A stretch of DNA of 61,945 bases, taken from positions 1 through 61,945 of the forward strand of contig PGYA01000025.1 of assembly GCA_002839435.1 (NCBI GenBank), given 5' to 3'. This document shows, one piece after another, positions 1-7,680 of this stretch. The position numbers were made by a program, and so were the translations under genes. The notes beneath the pieces are model-generated. The model searched no databases and was not told the DNA's origin. It worked only from the letters and a program-made list of their open reading frames with translations. Within the stretch, counting starts at the first letter, position 1. Each line of letters begins with the position of its first letter. Source of the DNA: Candidatus Riflebacteria bacterium HGW-Riflebacteria-2. Its GTDB lineage: Bacteria; Muiribacteriota; Ozemobacteria; Ozemobacterales; Ozemobacteraceae.

Positions 1-5
1 TTCGG

Positions 6-87
6 TGCCGGGGACGGGACTTGAACCCGTATGGCTTGCGCCACACGCCCCTCAAACGTGCGTGTCTACCAGTTCCACCACCCCGGC
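6..87 (-). tRNA. tRNA-Leu (anticodon GAG)
   Basis: Read on the minus strand this folds as a class II tRNA. The acceptor stem GCCGGGG pairs with CCCCGGC, the anticodon stem CACGT pairs with GCGTG, the anticodon loop is TTGAGGG, there is a variable arm, and the T arm contains GGTTCAAGTCC. The discriminator is A at position 6. The following bases do not complete CCA, so CCA is probably added after transcription. Confidence 0.93.
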
Positions 88-265
88 GGGAACGTGAAAA
101 TGATTATAGCGGAAAGAGTTTCGGCAGTCAAGCAAATTTTGACGAAAAATTTAACCGGGGCGGGTAAGCAAAACATCTTATCGAGCGCTTTAAGATGCAG
201 ACAAAAGAAGTGCGCTCAGTTCGCGAAGCTAAGACAGCCGCCGGAATAAAGCCTGTTTTCAGGCA

Positions 266-302
266 ATGAAAAAGCCTGTCAGCCACGCAGGGCCGACAGG
301 CT
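266..302 (-). terminator. Rho-independent terminator of the thioredoxin-fold gene
   Basis: On the minus strand an 8-bp stem (AGCCTGTC / GACAGGCT) with a loop of about 14 nt is followed by a run of five T. It lies about 20 nt beyond the stop codon of the upstream minus-strand gene. Confidence 0.85.
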
Positions 303-321
303 GGCAGATCACAAGAGTGCG

Positions 322-1347
322 TTATTCAATAATCGACTTGAGATGGGTCACGTAATTTTCGGCGCCACCTGCGATGTAGCCGGTTTTTTTGATTACCTTG
401 CCGTCAGGATCAACGATCAGAACGGTCGGGAACCCGGTAACACCATACTGCTGCATAAGCGCCTGGTTCTGCTTTTCGAGATCGGGATCCTGCGGGCTGT
501 AACGCGGGAAGTCAGCGATAAAGGTCTCCATACTGTCTTTAGCATAACTTTGAAACGCTGGCTGCGAAGTGATTTCGGCCTGAAATTTCTTACACCAGCC
601 GCACCAGTCAGAGCCTGAGAATACCATCATGATCGGATGATCCTTCTCTTTTGCCAGCTTTTTGGCTTCTTCAAAATTAGTAAGCTCGCGATATTCATTC
701 GCAGCCGGTTCTTCAGGCTCGGCCGGCTTCTCAGGTTCAGCCGGTTTTTCGGGCTCGGCTGGCTGTTCGGGGTCAGCCGGCTTTGTCGGCGGGTCTGCCG
801 GCGGCTTAACCGGCTGCTCAGGCTCAGCTGGCTTTTCGGGCTCAGCCGGTTTCGGTTCCGGCGGCGGCACCACTTTTTTGGCCTCAACCACCTTGATCTT
901 GATATTGATGCCCAGCAGCTTATTCATCAGGCGAGTAATAAGGCGATTCAGCACGTTCTCGATGCGCTCGAGCATCGACTTGAGCTTAGCCTCGGCGGTC
1001 GGCCGGCATTTTCCATCGACGCATTCCTGACCGGCCGGGCATGACCCTGGCTCGCAGGTGGTTTTGCAGTCGTCGCCCTCACAAGTTGTTTTACAATCAT
1101 CACCTTCACAGGTGGTGTTACAGTCATCGCCTTCGCAGGTCGGTGCGGGGCAATCTTCTCCGACGCATTCCTGGTCTTCCGGGCAGTCGACACCAGGGGT
1201 ACACTGCGAATCGTCAAGATTGGCGGTTCCTTCGTCAGAGGCCTGGTAGATTGTATCAAGATAACTGCCATTGCCGGCAATAAGCGGTCCGGCAGTCACA
1301 AGCAGACCAAAACACAGCATCAGCACTGCACAATAAAGTTTTTTCAT
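322..1347 (-). CDS. Secreted Cys-rich protein with C-terminal thioredoxin-fold domain
   Basis: This 341-aa protein starts at an ATG preceded by GAGGAGG. It has an N-terminal signal peptide (residues about 1-25). Residues 49-113 are Cys-rich and contain three tandem 9-residue CEGDDC(N/K)TT units at 71-97. A helical segment (117-155) and a long Pro/Glu/Ala/Lys linker built from PAEPEK units (about 160-215) follow. The C-terminal thioredoxin-fold domain has the active-site motif WCGWCKK (Cys249 and Cys252), as in thioredoxin_7/DUF255-type periplasmic thioredoxins. The role is probably thiol-disulfide exchange or reduction outside the cytoplasm. The Cys-rich Asp/Glu repeats could bind metal or be a redox partner; that is inference. 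The gene is monocistronic, with a terminator immediately downstream. Confidence 0.85.
   Translation of the reverse strand: MKKLYCAVLMLCFGLLVTAGPLIAGNGSYLDTIYQASDEGTANLDDSQCTPGVDCPEDQECVGEDCPAPTCEGDDCNTTCEGDDCKTTCEGDDCKTTCEPGSCPAGQECVDGKCRPTAEAKLKSMLERIENVLNRLITRLMNKLLGINIKIKVVEAKKVVPPPEPKPAEPEKPAEPEQPVKPPADPPTKPADPEQPAEPEKPAEPEKPAEPEEPAANEYRELTNFEEAKKLAKEKDHPIMMVFSGSDWCGWCKKFQAEITSQPAFQSYAKDSMETFIADFPRYSPQDPDLEKQNQALMQQYGVTGFPTVLIVDPDGKVIKKTGYIAGGAENYVTHLKSIIE
1057..1137 (-). repeat. 27-bp tandem repeat encoding CEGDDCKTT units
   Basis: Three consecutive 27-bp in-frame units inside the thioredoxin-fold gene encode nine-residue repeats with two Cys and three acidic residues each. Similar but degenerate flanking units (CVGEDC, CEPGSC) suggest expansion by slippage or unequal crossover. 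Confidence 0.8.
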
Positions 1348-1506
1348 ACAACCTCCTCAAAATCCATCTGTAATTATTATACATTATTTTTAACTGCAGT
1401 CGGCACCTGAAGGGAACGAAACTACAAAGTAATACCTCCTGGCTGCATACTGGACAAACAAGCTCGACAATGGCAGAATGAGGCAAAAGCAACAAAGGCA
1501 GCAGCA

Positions 1507-2364
1507 ATGTTCGATAAATTCGAAAAATATCTCTACCAGACAGTATTTCCGACGCGACCACCCGAAAACATCTTCCACTTTACCACTCAATCAGGCATTC
1601 TCGGCATCATCGAGAGCCGCCAAATGTGGGCGACACAGGTGCATTTCCTCAATGACAAGCATGAAATCTTTTTGACTTTCAAGCTGCTGGAAAAAGAGCT
1701 GAAGCGACGAATCGGCAATGCGCAGACGCCTGCGCTGCGCAGCCTGCTTGTAGATATTCGCAAAAACCTCAAAAGAATCGACCAGAGCCACATCTGTATC
1801 GCCTCGTTCTGCGAACAGGGCGATCTGCTCAGCCAGTGGCGGGGCTATGGCAACCAGGGCAAAGGGTATGCGATGGGATTTGATCTCGCTGAGCTGCGCA
1901 AAATCGCGAAACTACAGCATTTCGTACTCTGGCCCTGTGTATACAATGCTTCGCTGCAGCTCGAGCTGGTTAACTACCTCATCGAAAGCTGGCTCAAGGA
2001 ATTCTGCGACAACCAGGTCAGCCACGAGAAAATGCGCAAAGAAATCGACATAAGCACCGGGCAGCTCGCCCCTATCCTGAAGGATGAGAGCTTCTCAGAA
2101 GAGAAAGAGTGGCGACTGGTGTCTTCAGTTCTTACCAGCAAATCGCCAGGTTTTGCGTTCAGAGAAGGCCAATACTCGCTCATACCCTACTACAAGTTTT
2201 CGATAGTCACACCCGACGGCAAAGACTGTATTAAAAGCATTGTAGTCGGACCTTCGCCGCATACCGAACTGGCCTGCAACAGCCTGGCCACTTTTCTCAA
2301 TACGCAAAAGCTCTCGCGCGTCGACATAAAAAGCTCCAGAATCCCTTTCCGCAACTGGAAATAG
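1507..2364 (+). CDS. DUF2971 family protein
   Basis: This 285-aa soluble protein opens with the pattern FHFTTQSGILGIIESRQMWA followed by a FLND motif. That is typical of DUF2971 proteins, which share features with ADP-ribosyltransferase-like folds and are frequent in accessory and defence-like contexts. A central SFCEQGDLLSQWRGYG motif and a later EEKEWRLV motif are the other conserved blocks of the family. No signal peptide or membrane segment is seen. The start is the first ATG; the upstream Shine-Dalgarno is weak. The gene stands alone between two minus-strand secreted-protein genes. Family assignment is good; biochemical function is not established here. Confidence 0.8.
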   Translation: MFDKFEKYLYQTVFPTRPPENIFHFTTQSGILGIIESRQMWATQVHFLNDKHEIFLTFKLLEKELKRRIGNAQTPALRSLLVDIRKNLKRIDQSHICIASFCEQGDLLSQWRGYGNQGKGYAMGFDLAELRKIAKLQHFVLWPCVYNASLQLELVNYLIESWLKEFCDNQVSHEKMRKEIDISTGQLAPILKDESFSEEKEWRLVSSVLTSKSPGFAFREGQYSLIPYYKFSIVTPDGKDCIKSIVVGPSPHTELACNSLATFLNTQKLSRVDIKSSRIPFRNWK

Positions 2365-2391
2365 AATTCTGGAGCCTTATAAACGTTTAAA

Positions 2392-2937
2392 TCAATAATC
2401 TACGTCGGTAGCGCTGGCGAGATAGCGTTTGTATTCAGCCGGAGAAAGCACGATGTCGGGGTATTCGTTGCTGACCCAGAAACGGCGGCCATCAGGGGCG
2501 GTGTGCCACTGGCCATCACGCAGATTGACTTCGCAGCCGTAGATGTAGGCAATTTTTTTGCCTCTGACTGAGGCTGAAGGTCCTTCTTCCATGCCCTGAA
2601 TCTTATCAAGAAGGATCTGAAGATCTTTGCGGTGTTCCTGACCGATTTCGAAACGCAGGCGACTCTTGAAGCGTTCGTCAAGACCTGAGCCAGTTGAAGC
2701 CAGCGCCGGAATCAGCCTTTCAATATCTTCGCTTGAATTGATAACAGACGAAAAAAGGATGTTTTCACGAGCGCGCAGTTCAGACTCGAGAGCAGCTGTA
2801 TCGGCTACATCCTGGCCGGCAATGTTAACCAGTTCGCTGTCGATATCGAGAAGTTCAGATATATTATCGCCATAAGCCATGCCGGAAAGACAGAAACAAG
2901 CCATCCACAGGATCACAGCCAGCCTTGCTATTTTCAT
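2392..2937 (-). CDS. Secreted protein of unknown function
   Basis: About 181 aa, starting at the ATG at 2937 (MKIARLAVILWMACFCLSG), preceded by GAGG at suitable spacing. An upstream in-frame ATG at 2997 would add 20 residues before the signal peptide and is less likely. The signal peptide probably ends after AYG. The rest is an acidic helical region followed by a C-terminal block with GQWHTAPDGRRFWV and SPAEYKRYL. I do not recognise the family. Its promoter region is shared with the divergent radical SAM gene. Confidence 0.7.
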   Translation of the reverse strand: MKIARLAVILWMACFCLSGMAYGDNISELLDIDSELVNIAGQDVADTAALESELRARENILFSSVINSSEDIERLIPALASTGSGLDERFKSRLRFEIGQEHRKDLQILLDKIQGMEEGPSASVRGKKIAYIYGCEVNLRDGQWHTAPDGRRFWVSNEYPDIVLSPAEYKRYLASATDVDY

Positions 2938-3048
2938 TTTAAGCCTCGAATAAAAAAGTGTTATGCTTAAGTTGTCGCAAATTGCGTACCAGTTCACAGC
3001 CGCCGGCAGACAGCGATAAATCGCAGAAGTCTGGATTTAGTCGCACAA

Positions 3049-3070
3049 AAGTGCTAAATTATCAGCACTT
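3049..3070. promoter_or_regulatory. Inverted repeat upstream of the radical SAM gene
   Basis: AAGTGCT and AGCACTT form a 7-bp perfect inverted repeat separated by 8 nt. It ends about 20 nt before the proposed start of the radical SAM gene. It could be an operator or an mRNA hairpin near the ribosome binding site. Confidence 0.45.
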
Positions 3071-3089
3071 TACTGCCAAGAAACTCACA

Positions 3090-4286
3090 ATGAACAAGCC
3101 AAACCTTATTATCAGAATTCACAACTACAACAAAGTCAGCCTGGGCGCTATTCTTGGTGCCTGCCCAGCGACCCTGCTCGGCAAATTCAACCTGGCGACC
3201 TGGGTAAGCAACGATCCGATGCCGACAGAAACTCTGTCTTCACGTTCACTCGTCGTCTATTCCTTTATGATGCCGCATATTACGCAGGTAAAGGACGAAC
3301 TCGAAAGGTTGCGACAGACAGGAGCCGCAGCCGAAACGATTGCCGGCGGAGCCCAGGCCACCGGAACCCCTGAAACCATCTCCGAACTTGGTTTTGATTA
3401 TGTGGTTTCCGGCGAAGGCGAAGACTTTTTTCCGCAGTTTCTGGCAGAATGGCTGGCAGGAAGCGCCCGCAAGGGAATTCACCAGACTGCGCGCGGCCAG
3501 GTCGATCTCGACCGTTTTCCCGGCTACAGCGAAATAACCGGCTACCTGCCACCAATCGAAATCAGTCGCGGCTGCAAATTCGCCTGTATGTTCTGTGGGG
3601 TTCCCCGACTACACGCGGGAACCCTTCGGCACCGAAGCCTCGCCAGCATCGAAGCGATAATCAAAGAATACTTTCGCCTCAAACCAACCCGAAAACGCAT
3701 AAAATTTCTGTCTTCGAATGCATTTGCATATGGTTCTGACGGGCACAAGCCAGACCTTGCCGCGCTCAAGGAATTGCTGGAAATGCTCAAGGCCTTCGGC
3801 GTGCCGGAAATAAACCTGGGAAGCTTTCCTTCAGAAGTAAGACCAGATTTTGTCACGCCCGAAGTAATGGAGCTGGTAACGCCATATTTGTCGAACAAGA
3901 CAGTCGTTATGGGCGTTCAAACAGGTTCTGACAGTATGCTCAAAAAGATGAACCGCAAGCACACCCGCGAGCAGTCGGTAAATGCCATTGCTCTGCTGCG
4001 CGCGCACGGGTTTCAGCCCCATATCGACTTTATCATCGGAAATCCCGACGAAACAGATGCAGATCAGTTCGAACTCATCGACTTCATGGATGAATTGCTG
4101 GAAAAGTATCAGGTACGCATTCATATGCACTCTTTTGTGCCACTTCCGGCAACCCCGTGGGAAAACAAACTGCAGTCACCGATCAACGACAGGGTTAAGC
4201 GCCGTCTGCGCGAGCTTGAGCAGGCCGGAGTGCTCGACGGCTGGTGGGAAAACCACATTGGCTACTTCCGCTCCGCCAAAGGCTGA
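3090..4286 (+). CDS. B12-binding domain/radical SAM protein, MJ_1487 family
   Basis: The 398-aa protein starts at the ATG at 3090. The frame is open from 2958, but the family-like sequence begins at MNKPNLIIRIHNYN. The N-terminal part (about 1-130) resembles a cobalamin-binding Rossmann domain, with AGGAQATGTPE and VSGEGEDFF motifs. The radical SAM core begins with ISRGCKFACMFCG, the CxxxCxxC ligand set (Cys162, Cys166, Cys169) for a [4Fe-4S] cluster. This architecture matches the MJ_1487 group (TIGR04013-like), which is of unknown substrate and best known from archaea and scattered anaerobes. It stands alone, with a divergent secreted protein upstream and tRNAs downstream. Confidence 0.85.
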   Translation: MNKPNLIIRIHNYNKVSLGAILGACPATLLGKFNLATWVSNDPMPTETLSSRSLVVYSFMMPHITQVKDELERLRQTGAAAETIAGGAQATGTPETISELGFDYVVSGEGEDFFPQFLAEWLAGSARKGIHQTARGQVDLDRFPGYSEITGYLPPIEISRGCKFACMFCGVPRLHAGTLRHRSLASIEAIIKEYFRLKPTRKRIKFLSSNAFAYGSDGHKPDLAALKELLEMLKAFGVPEINLGSFPSEVRPDFVTPEVMELVTPYLSNKTVVMGVQTGSDSMLKKMNRKHTREQSVNAIALLRAHGFQPHIDFIIGNPDETDADQFELIDFMDELLEKYQVRIHMHSFVPLPATPWENKLQSPINDRVKRRLRELEQAGVLDGWWENHIGYFRSAKG

Positions 4287-4314
4287 TACCGGTAACTTTT
4301 GCCGCAAAAAATTG

Positions 4315-4343
4315 TTGACTTGCCGGCGCTGTAGTGATAGTAT
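4315..4343 (+). promoter_or_regulatory. Sigma70-type promoter of the tRNA-Gln/tRNA-Thr pair
   Basis: TTGACT is separated by 17 bp from TAGTAT, and the predicted start lies about 6 nt before the tRNA-Gln gene. A consensus-like box pair directly before a tRNA is strong support. Confidence 0.7.
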
Positions 4344-4355
4344 GAGCAAACGCAC

Positions 4356-4426
4356 TGGGGTGTCGTCTAATGGTAGGACAGCAGTCTCTGGAACTGCCTA
4401 TTGGGGTTCAAATCCCTGCACCCCAG
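4356..4426 (+). tRNA. tRNA-Gln (anticodon CTG)
   Basis: The acceptor stem TGGGGTG pairs with CACCCCA, with discriminator G. The anticodon stem GCAGT/ACTGC encloses the loop CTCTGGA, and the T arm is GGGGTTCAAATCCC. Length is 71 nt. The U1-A72 pair and G73 are typical of tRNA-Gln. Confidence 0.93.
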
Positions 4427-4431
4427 CCGAA

Positions 4432-4455
4432 GCCCGCTTACAGCGGGCCTTTTCA
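4432..4455 (+). terminator. Terminator between tRNA-Gln and tRNA-Thr
   Basis: GCCCGC and GCGGGC form a 6-bp stem with a 5-nt loop, followed by CTTTTCATTT. It is placed just after tRNA-Gln. Confidence 0.65.
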
Positions 4456-4489
4456 TTTAAGGCTGCGAGTAAAACTGCAGTTCAAAAAT

Positions 4490-4561
4490 GCCGGAGTAGC
4501 TCAGGGGTAGAGCAACGCCCTCGTAATGCGTAGGTCGCGGGTCCGATTCCCGCCTTCGGCT
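4490..4561 (+). tRNA. tRNA-Thr (anticodon CGT), integration target
   Basis: The acceptor stem GCCGGAG pairs with CTTCGGC. The D arm is AGCTCAGGGGTAGAGC, the anticodon loop is CTCGTAA, and the T arm is GCGGGTCCGATTCCCGC, with discriminator T. The lowest anticodon-stem pair (C31/T39) is mismatched. The last 21 nt are repeated exactly at 17164-17184, so the gene houses attL of an integrated element and stays intact after integration. Confidence 0.92.
4541..4561 (+). repeat. attL core: 21-bp direct repeat at the tRNA-Thr 3' end
   Basis: The 21 bases covering the T arm and acceptor 3' side of tRNA-Thr match 17164-17184 exactly; identity stops on both sides. A tyrosine integrase gene begins 167 bp inside, the usual arrangement for tRNA-targeting islands. 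Confidence 0.9.
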
Positions 4562-4601
4562 TCGAACAGGAGTTCGACAAGATAAAATAAACTCCGCAAG
4601 G

Positions 4602-4627
4602 CCCGCTGAATAGGCGGGTTTTTTGTT
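4602..4627 (+). terminator. Element-borne terminator downstream of tRNA-Thr
   Basis: CCCGC and GCGGG form a stem around a 7-nt loop, followed by six T. The sequence closely resembles the terminator just beyond attR (17223-17247), suggesting the element supplies a replacement for the host terminator it displaced. Confidence 0.75.
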
Positions 4628-4679
4628 TGCCCGAATAACATTGAACCCTATCGAATCTAGTTGATTTATACCGCAAAAT

Positions 4680-4700
4680 AGTATAACTTTATAGTATAAC
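4680..4700 (+). promoter_or_regulatory. Putative integrase arm-type sites, left end
   Basis: Two copies of AGTATAAC start 13 bp apart. The same GTATAAC core occurs twice with the same 13-bp period near attR (17092-17112). A further inverted copy (GTTATACC) overlaps the integrase start region at 4720-4727. Arm-site function is inferred from their position at both ends. Confidence 0.55.
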
Positions 4701-4727
4701 CAAGCTACCCCAGAGAGGTGTTATACC

Positions 4728-5960
4728 ATGTCATTAAATCCAGCACAGGTAAAGAGTCTGAAGCCAACACCCGGCAAGAAAGAAACCCGTATTCACGACA
4801 GTTTAGGGTTATACCTGTTTATCACAGACAAAGGGCATAAATACTGGAGGTTCAAAGGCAGATACCAGGGCAAAGGTATATTGCTTTCTGTCGGAGTTTA
4901 CCCGGCAGTCAGCCTTGCAGAAGCCAGAGCCAAAACCCTTGAACTGGTAAACCTTATAAAGAGTGGTATAAACCCCGCCGAGAATCGCAAAGCCCAGAAG
5001 GCGGCTGTCATTACCGCGAACGCAAACAGTTTTGAAGTCGTGGCGCGAGAGTGGCAGGCTGTAAAAACGGCTCACTTCTCTGAACTGACAAGACACCGAA
5101 TTAAAGTCGGACTCGAAAAAGATGTTTTCCCGTGGTTGGGCCCGAAGCCTGTTGATGATATTGCAACAATCGACCTGGTTGATATTATCAGGAGAATCGA
5201 AGCCAGGGGAGTAAGGGAAACCGCACACCGCGTAGCCGGATATTGCTGCAAAGTCTTGCTATATGCAGCCTCAACCGGGAGAAGAATAGCCGTTGACCCT
5301 ACTTCGGCAGTCAGAACAGCCTTGAAGCCTCTCATTAAAAACCACAGATCAGCAGTCACCAGCCCGGCAGAAGTGGGAAAACTCCTGAACATGATTGACG
5401 GTTATGCCGGGACACTGGTTGTCAGATCAGCGCTCCTGCTCGGCCCGCTGACTTTTGTCAGACCGGGGGAACTGAGATCGGCTCGCTGGTCAGACATAGA
5501 CTTCGACCGGAAAGAGTGGCGATTTACCGCCAGCAAGACCGGGCAGGCTCACATTGTGCCATTATCCCGGCAGGCTATTGAAATATTAAAAGAACTACAA
5601 CCTGCCACCGGGCGAGGTGAATTTGTATTCCCAAGCCCCGCCAGTTCAACCAGAAGAATGAGCAACAGCGCAATACTCGCAGCCTTTCGGCGCATGGGTA
5701 TCACGAAAGAGGAACATTGCGGCCACGGCTGGAGGGCAACAGCCAGGACGTTGTTAGACGAAGAGCTGCGCTATTCATTGTCGATAGTCGAAATGCAGCT
5801 TGCTCACGCAGTCAGAGACGTTCACGGCACAGCATATAATCGAACCACGTTCATTAAAGAAAGGCATGAAATGATGCAGGCATGGGCGGATTACCTTGAC
5901 CAGCTCAAGCTGGCCGCCACAGTTACACCGGTTACACCAGCCCGCAAAATTGCCGCATAG
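4728..5960 (+). CDS. Tyrosine recombinase/integrase (P4-like, DUF4102 N-terminus)
   Basis: 410 aa. Residues about 1-90 form the DUF4102-type arm-binding domain (MSLNPAQVKSLKPTPGKK, then GLYLFITDKGHKYWRF). Residues 100-190 are the SAM-like core-binding domain, and the C-terminal catalytic domain follows. The catalytic set is complete: Arg245 in RPGELR, Lys270, His333 and Arg336 in HGWRAT, His360 and nucleophile Tyr370. It catalyses site-specific integration and excision at the tRNA-Thr 3' end. The start ATG follows GAGAGGTG. The C-terminal tail VTPVTPARK is encoded by a GTTACACC-rich stretch related to the iterons. No partial or broken features are seen, so the element may still be mobile. Confidence 0.95.
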   Translation: MSLNPAQVKSLKPTPGKKETRIHDSLGLYLFITDKGHKYWRFKGRYQGKGILLSVGVYPAVSLAEARAKTLELVNLIKSGINPAENRKAQKAAVITANANSFEVVAREWQAVKTAHFSELTRHRIKVGLEKDVFPWLGPKPVDDIATIDLVDIIRRIEARGVRETAHRVAGYCCKVLLYAASTGRRIAVDPTSAVRTALKPLIKNHRSAVTSPAEVGKLLNMIDGYAGTLVVRSALLLGPLTFVRPGELRSARWSDIDFDRKEWRFTASKTGQAHIVPLSRQAIEILKELQPATGRGEFVFPSPASSTRRMSNSAILAAFRRMGITKEEHCGHGWRATARTLLDEELRYSLSIVEMQLAHAVRDVHGTAYNRTTFIKERHEMMQAWADYLDQLKLAATVTPVTPARKIAA

Positions 5961-5976
5961 CCGGGAATGACGACAA

Positions 5977-6522
5977 ATGACAAAGACGATACAACTAAGC
6001 AACGAATACCTCGAACAGAAGATATATCAGGTGCGCGGCCAGAAAGTTATGCTTGATTCTGACCTGGCTGAACTCTATGGAGTCGAAACCCGGCGATTGA
6101 ACGAGCAAGTAAGGCGCAATGCTGAACGCTTTCCGGTCAGTTTTATGTTTCAACTTTCCCTTGGCGAAGAAGAAGTTTTGAGGTCGCAATTTGCGATCTC
6201 AAAGACGAAAAGCCTGACCAGCACAGAGAAACGCGGAGGCCGCAGATATGCAACCCGCGTCTTTACTGAGCATGGCGTTCTGATGCTTGCCAATGTCCTG
6301 AGAAGTGAGCAGGCTATAGCGGTCAGCGTTCAGATCATCGAGGCATTTGTCAGACTTCGCAAGGTCAGCCTGAGTTATGCCGACATTGCCGCCAAGATCG
6401 GCGAGATTGAATCCCGTCTTGTCGGTTATGACGACCAGTTCAAGATATTCCATGAGATCATCTTGCCGCTTCTGGAAGCACCCCTGCCCGGCAGAAAAAA
6501 GATCGGCTTTGAGCCAGGCTGA
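5977..6522 (+). CDS. ORF6N domain protein (left copy)
   Basis: 181 aa with an N-terminal ORF6N domain: IYQVRGQKVMLDSDLAELYG, then LNEQVRRNAERFP and FMFQLS, and a YATRVFTEHGVLMLANVL block. The C-terminal part (about 120-180) is likely coiled coil and resembles the tail of other ORF6N proteins (PLLEAPLPGRKKIGF). ORF6N proteins are phage- and island-associated DNA-binding or regulatory proteins of unclear role. It lies 16 bp after the integrase, probably in the same transcript. A second paralogue (16512-17036) is at the other end of the element. Confidence 0.9.
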   Translation: MTKTIQLSNEYLEQKIYQVRGQKVMLDSDLAELYGVETRRLNEQVRRNAERFPVSFMFQLSLGEEEVLRSQFAISKTKSLTSTEKRGGRRYATRVFTEHGVLMLANVLRSEQAIAVSVQIIEAFVRLRKVSLSYADIAAKIGEIESRLVGYDDQFKIFHEIILPLLEAPLPGRKKIGFEPG

Positions 6523-6559
6523 TGATACCGCAAAAATAATCTCCGGTTACTGTTTTTTG

Positions 6560-6650
6560 AGGGTTACAAGTGTTACAGGTGTTACACGCTCTTCTGATGC
6601 TGGTTTTAGCTGTAACACCTTCTAAACTTTTTGGTGTTACAGGTGTTACA
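6560..6650. repeat. Iteron-like array A (GGTGTTACA repeats)
   Basis: Six copies of a 9-mer close to GGTGTTACA. Three are head to tail at 6560-6586, one is inverted (TGTAACACC, 6611-6619), and two perfect copies are in tandem at 6633-6650. The block 6560-6619 is nearly identical to 11081-11140. The array lies in a 246-bp gene-free gap. It is a candidate origin or regulatory array recognised by the element's replication protein. Confidence 0.75.
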
Positions 6651-6768
6651 AAAAATCCCGGCAGAATCGGAAGTGCGGCCAGATAAATGGCGTAATAATA
6701 TGTTAAAATAAAGCGTCGAACAAGAGGAATACCAGCGACAGAAAACTACTTAGGCGCGAGGCAGGCGA

Positions 6769-7431
6769 ATGAACCCAACTTTTACAGACGAACAACATGC
6801 GGCCAGATGGCTGGCGAGATTCGCCCTGCCATTTGTGAACGCTGAACCAGATCAGTTAAGGGAAACGGCCTTTAACGCCTATGCTCAGAACACATCGAAG
6901 ATATGGCGTTGCGATGGCACTGACGAGGTAGTTGAAGAGTTTGATTTTGAGCGATACGACATTTACAGAAACACCAAAAGCGAAGAACTTGCCGCCCTGC
7001 AAAAGCTCATTCAGACGATGCTCTATATTGTGCTGTCTGGCAAGAAACACGAAGAATTGCCGAAAGATATAAAACGACAGGTAGAAAGCATTGAAAAGGC
7101 AATCAAATTGGTTTCCACCGGCATCGAATATAGCTACGAGTGGAAGGGCAGGGGCAAGGCACATACCCTAAGAATCGCAAAAGATGGCGATGGCCTTATC
7201 TCAAGGCTCAAAGAATGGTTCGTGTTGGCTATAACCAATTGCCTGTATTCTTTCTCTCTCGCCGATGAAATCGAGCCGATGAAAGGGCAAGGTTTCGAAA
7301 AGATAGGAATGTGCCCGAACTGCGGCATATTCTTTGAGAAAAGGCGGAAAGATCAGGAATACTGCTCGGCAAGATGCCAGCAGACCATGGCTGTAAGGCG
7401 AGTTAGAGAGAAACAAAAGAAACTTTTGTAA
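6769..7431 (+). CDS. CGNR-like Cys-cluster protein of the element
   Basis: 220 aa, with the start ATG preceded by GAGGCAGGCG. Most of the protein is helical and without recognised motifs. The C-terminus has a zinc-finger-like cluster, CPNCGIFFEKRRKDQEYC followed by SARCQQ, then a basic tail. The CxxC...CxxxC layout is that of the CGNR/ABATE-type C-terminal zinc finger found in putative transcription regulators. A DNA- or RNA-binding regulatory role is likely but inferred. It is followed immediately by a cluster of inverted repeats sharing TGTAAT half-sites, which could be its operators. Confidence 0.65.
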   Translation: MNPTFTDEQHAARWLARFALPFVNAEPDQLRETAFNAYAQNTSKIWRCDGTDEVVEEFDFERYDIYRNTKSEELAALQKLIQTMLYIVLSGKKHEELPKDIKRQVESIEKAIKLVSTGIEYSYEWKGRGKAHTLRIAKDGDGLISRLKEWFVLAITNCLYSFSLADEIEPMKGQGFEKIGMCPNCGIFFEKRRKDQEYCSARCQQTMAVRRVREKQKKLL

Positions 7432-7516
7432 TGGTGTTGACATTAAAACCATTACAGCATATTATGTCCTTGTGGTTGTTTGTTCGCAAGGACGTGAGTT
7501 TGTAATCGATTACAAA
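7427..7516. promoter_or_regulatory. Cluster of three inverted repeats with TGTAAT half-sites
   Basis: TGTAATGGT and ACCATTACA (7427-7435 and 7448-7456) form a 9-bp inverted repeat overlapping the upstream stop codon. GTCCTTG and CAAGGAC (7466-7472 and 7487-7493) form a 7-bp repeat. TTTGTAATCGATTACAAA (7499-7516) is an 18-bp perfect palindrome. First and third share the TGTAAT half-site, as expected for a dimeric regulator. The gap 7432-7680 otherwise holds only a terminator and the next ribosome binding site. Confidence 0.6.
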
Positions 7517-7520
7517 TAGA

Positions 7521-7560
7521 AAAGCCCCTGCGAATAAGACACCCGCAAGGGCTTTTTGTT
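7521..7560 (+). terminator. Rho-independent terminator
   Basis: AAAGCCCCTGCG pairs with CGCAAGGGCTTT with one mismatch around a loop of about 12 nt, and is followed by a T-rich tract. It separates the integrase-side genes from the replication module. Confidence 0.75.
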
Positions 7561-7680
7561 TTGGGGCATGAAAACCTCCAAAACCTTCAGTAAGTTAAAG
7601 GTTATCACGCCTCAAGCAGAAAGCCAAGAAGCTCGGCCTTTTCATCTGCCCGGCTTACTTTTCGTTATGAGGTGTTTTTT

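Noticed and set aside
700..870. Repetitive tract resembling a CRISPR or satellite array
   Set aside because: The periodicity is codon-based, encoding PAEPEK units in the thioredoxin-fold protein; there are no unique spacers.
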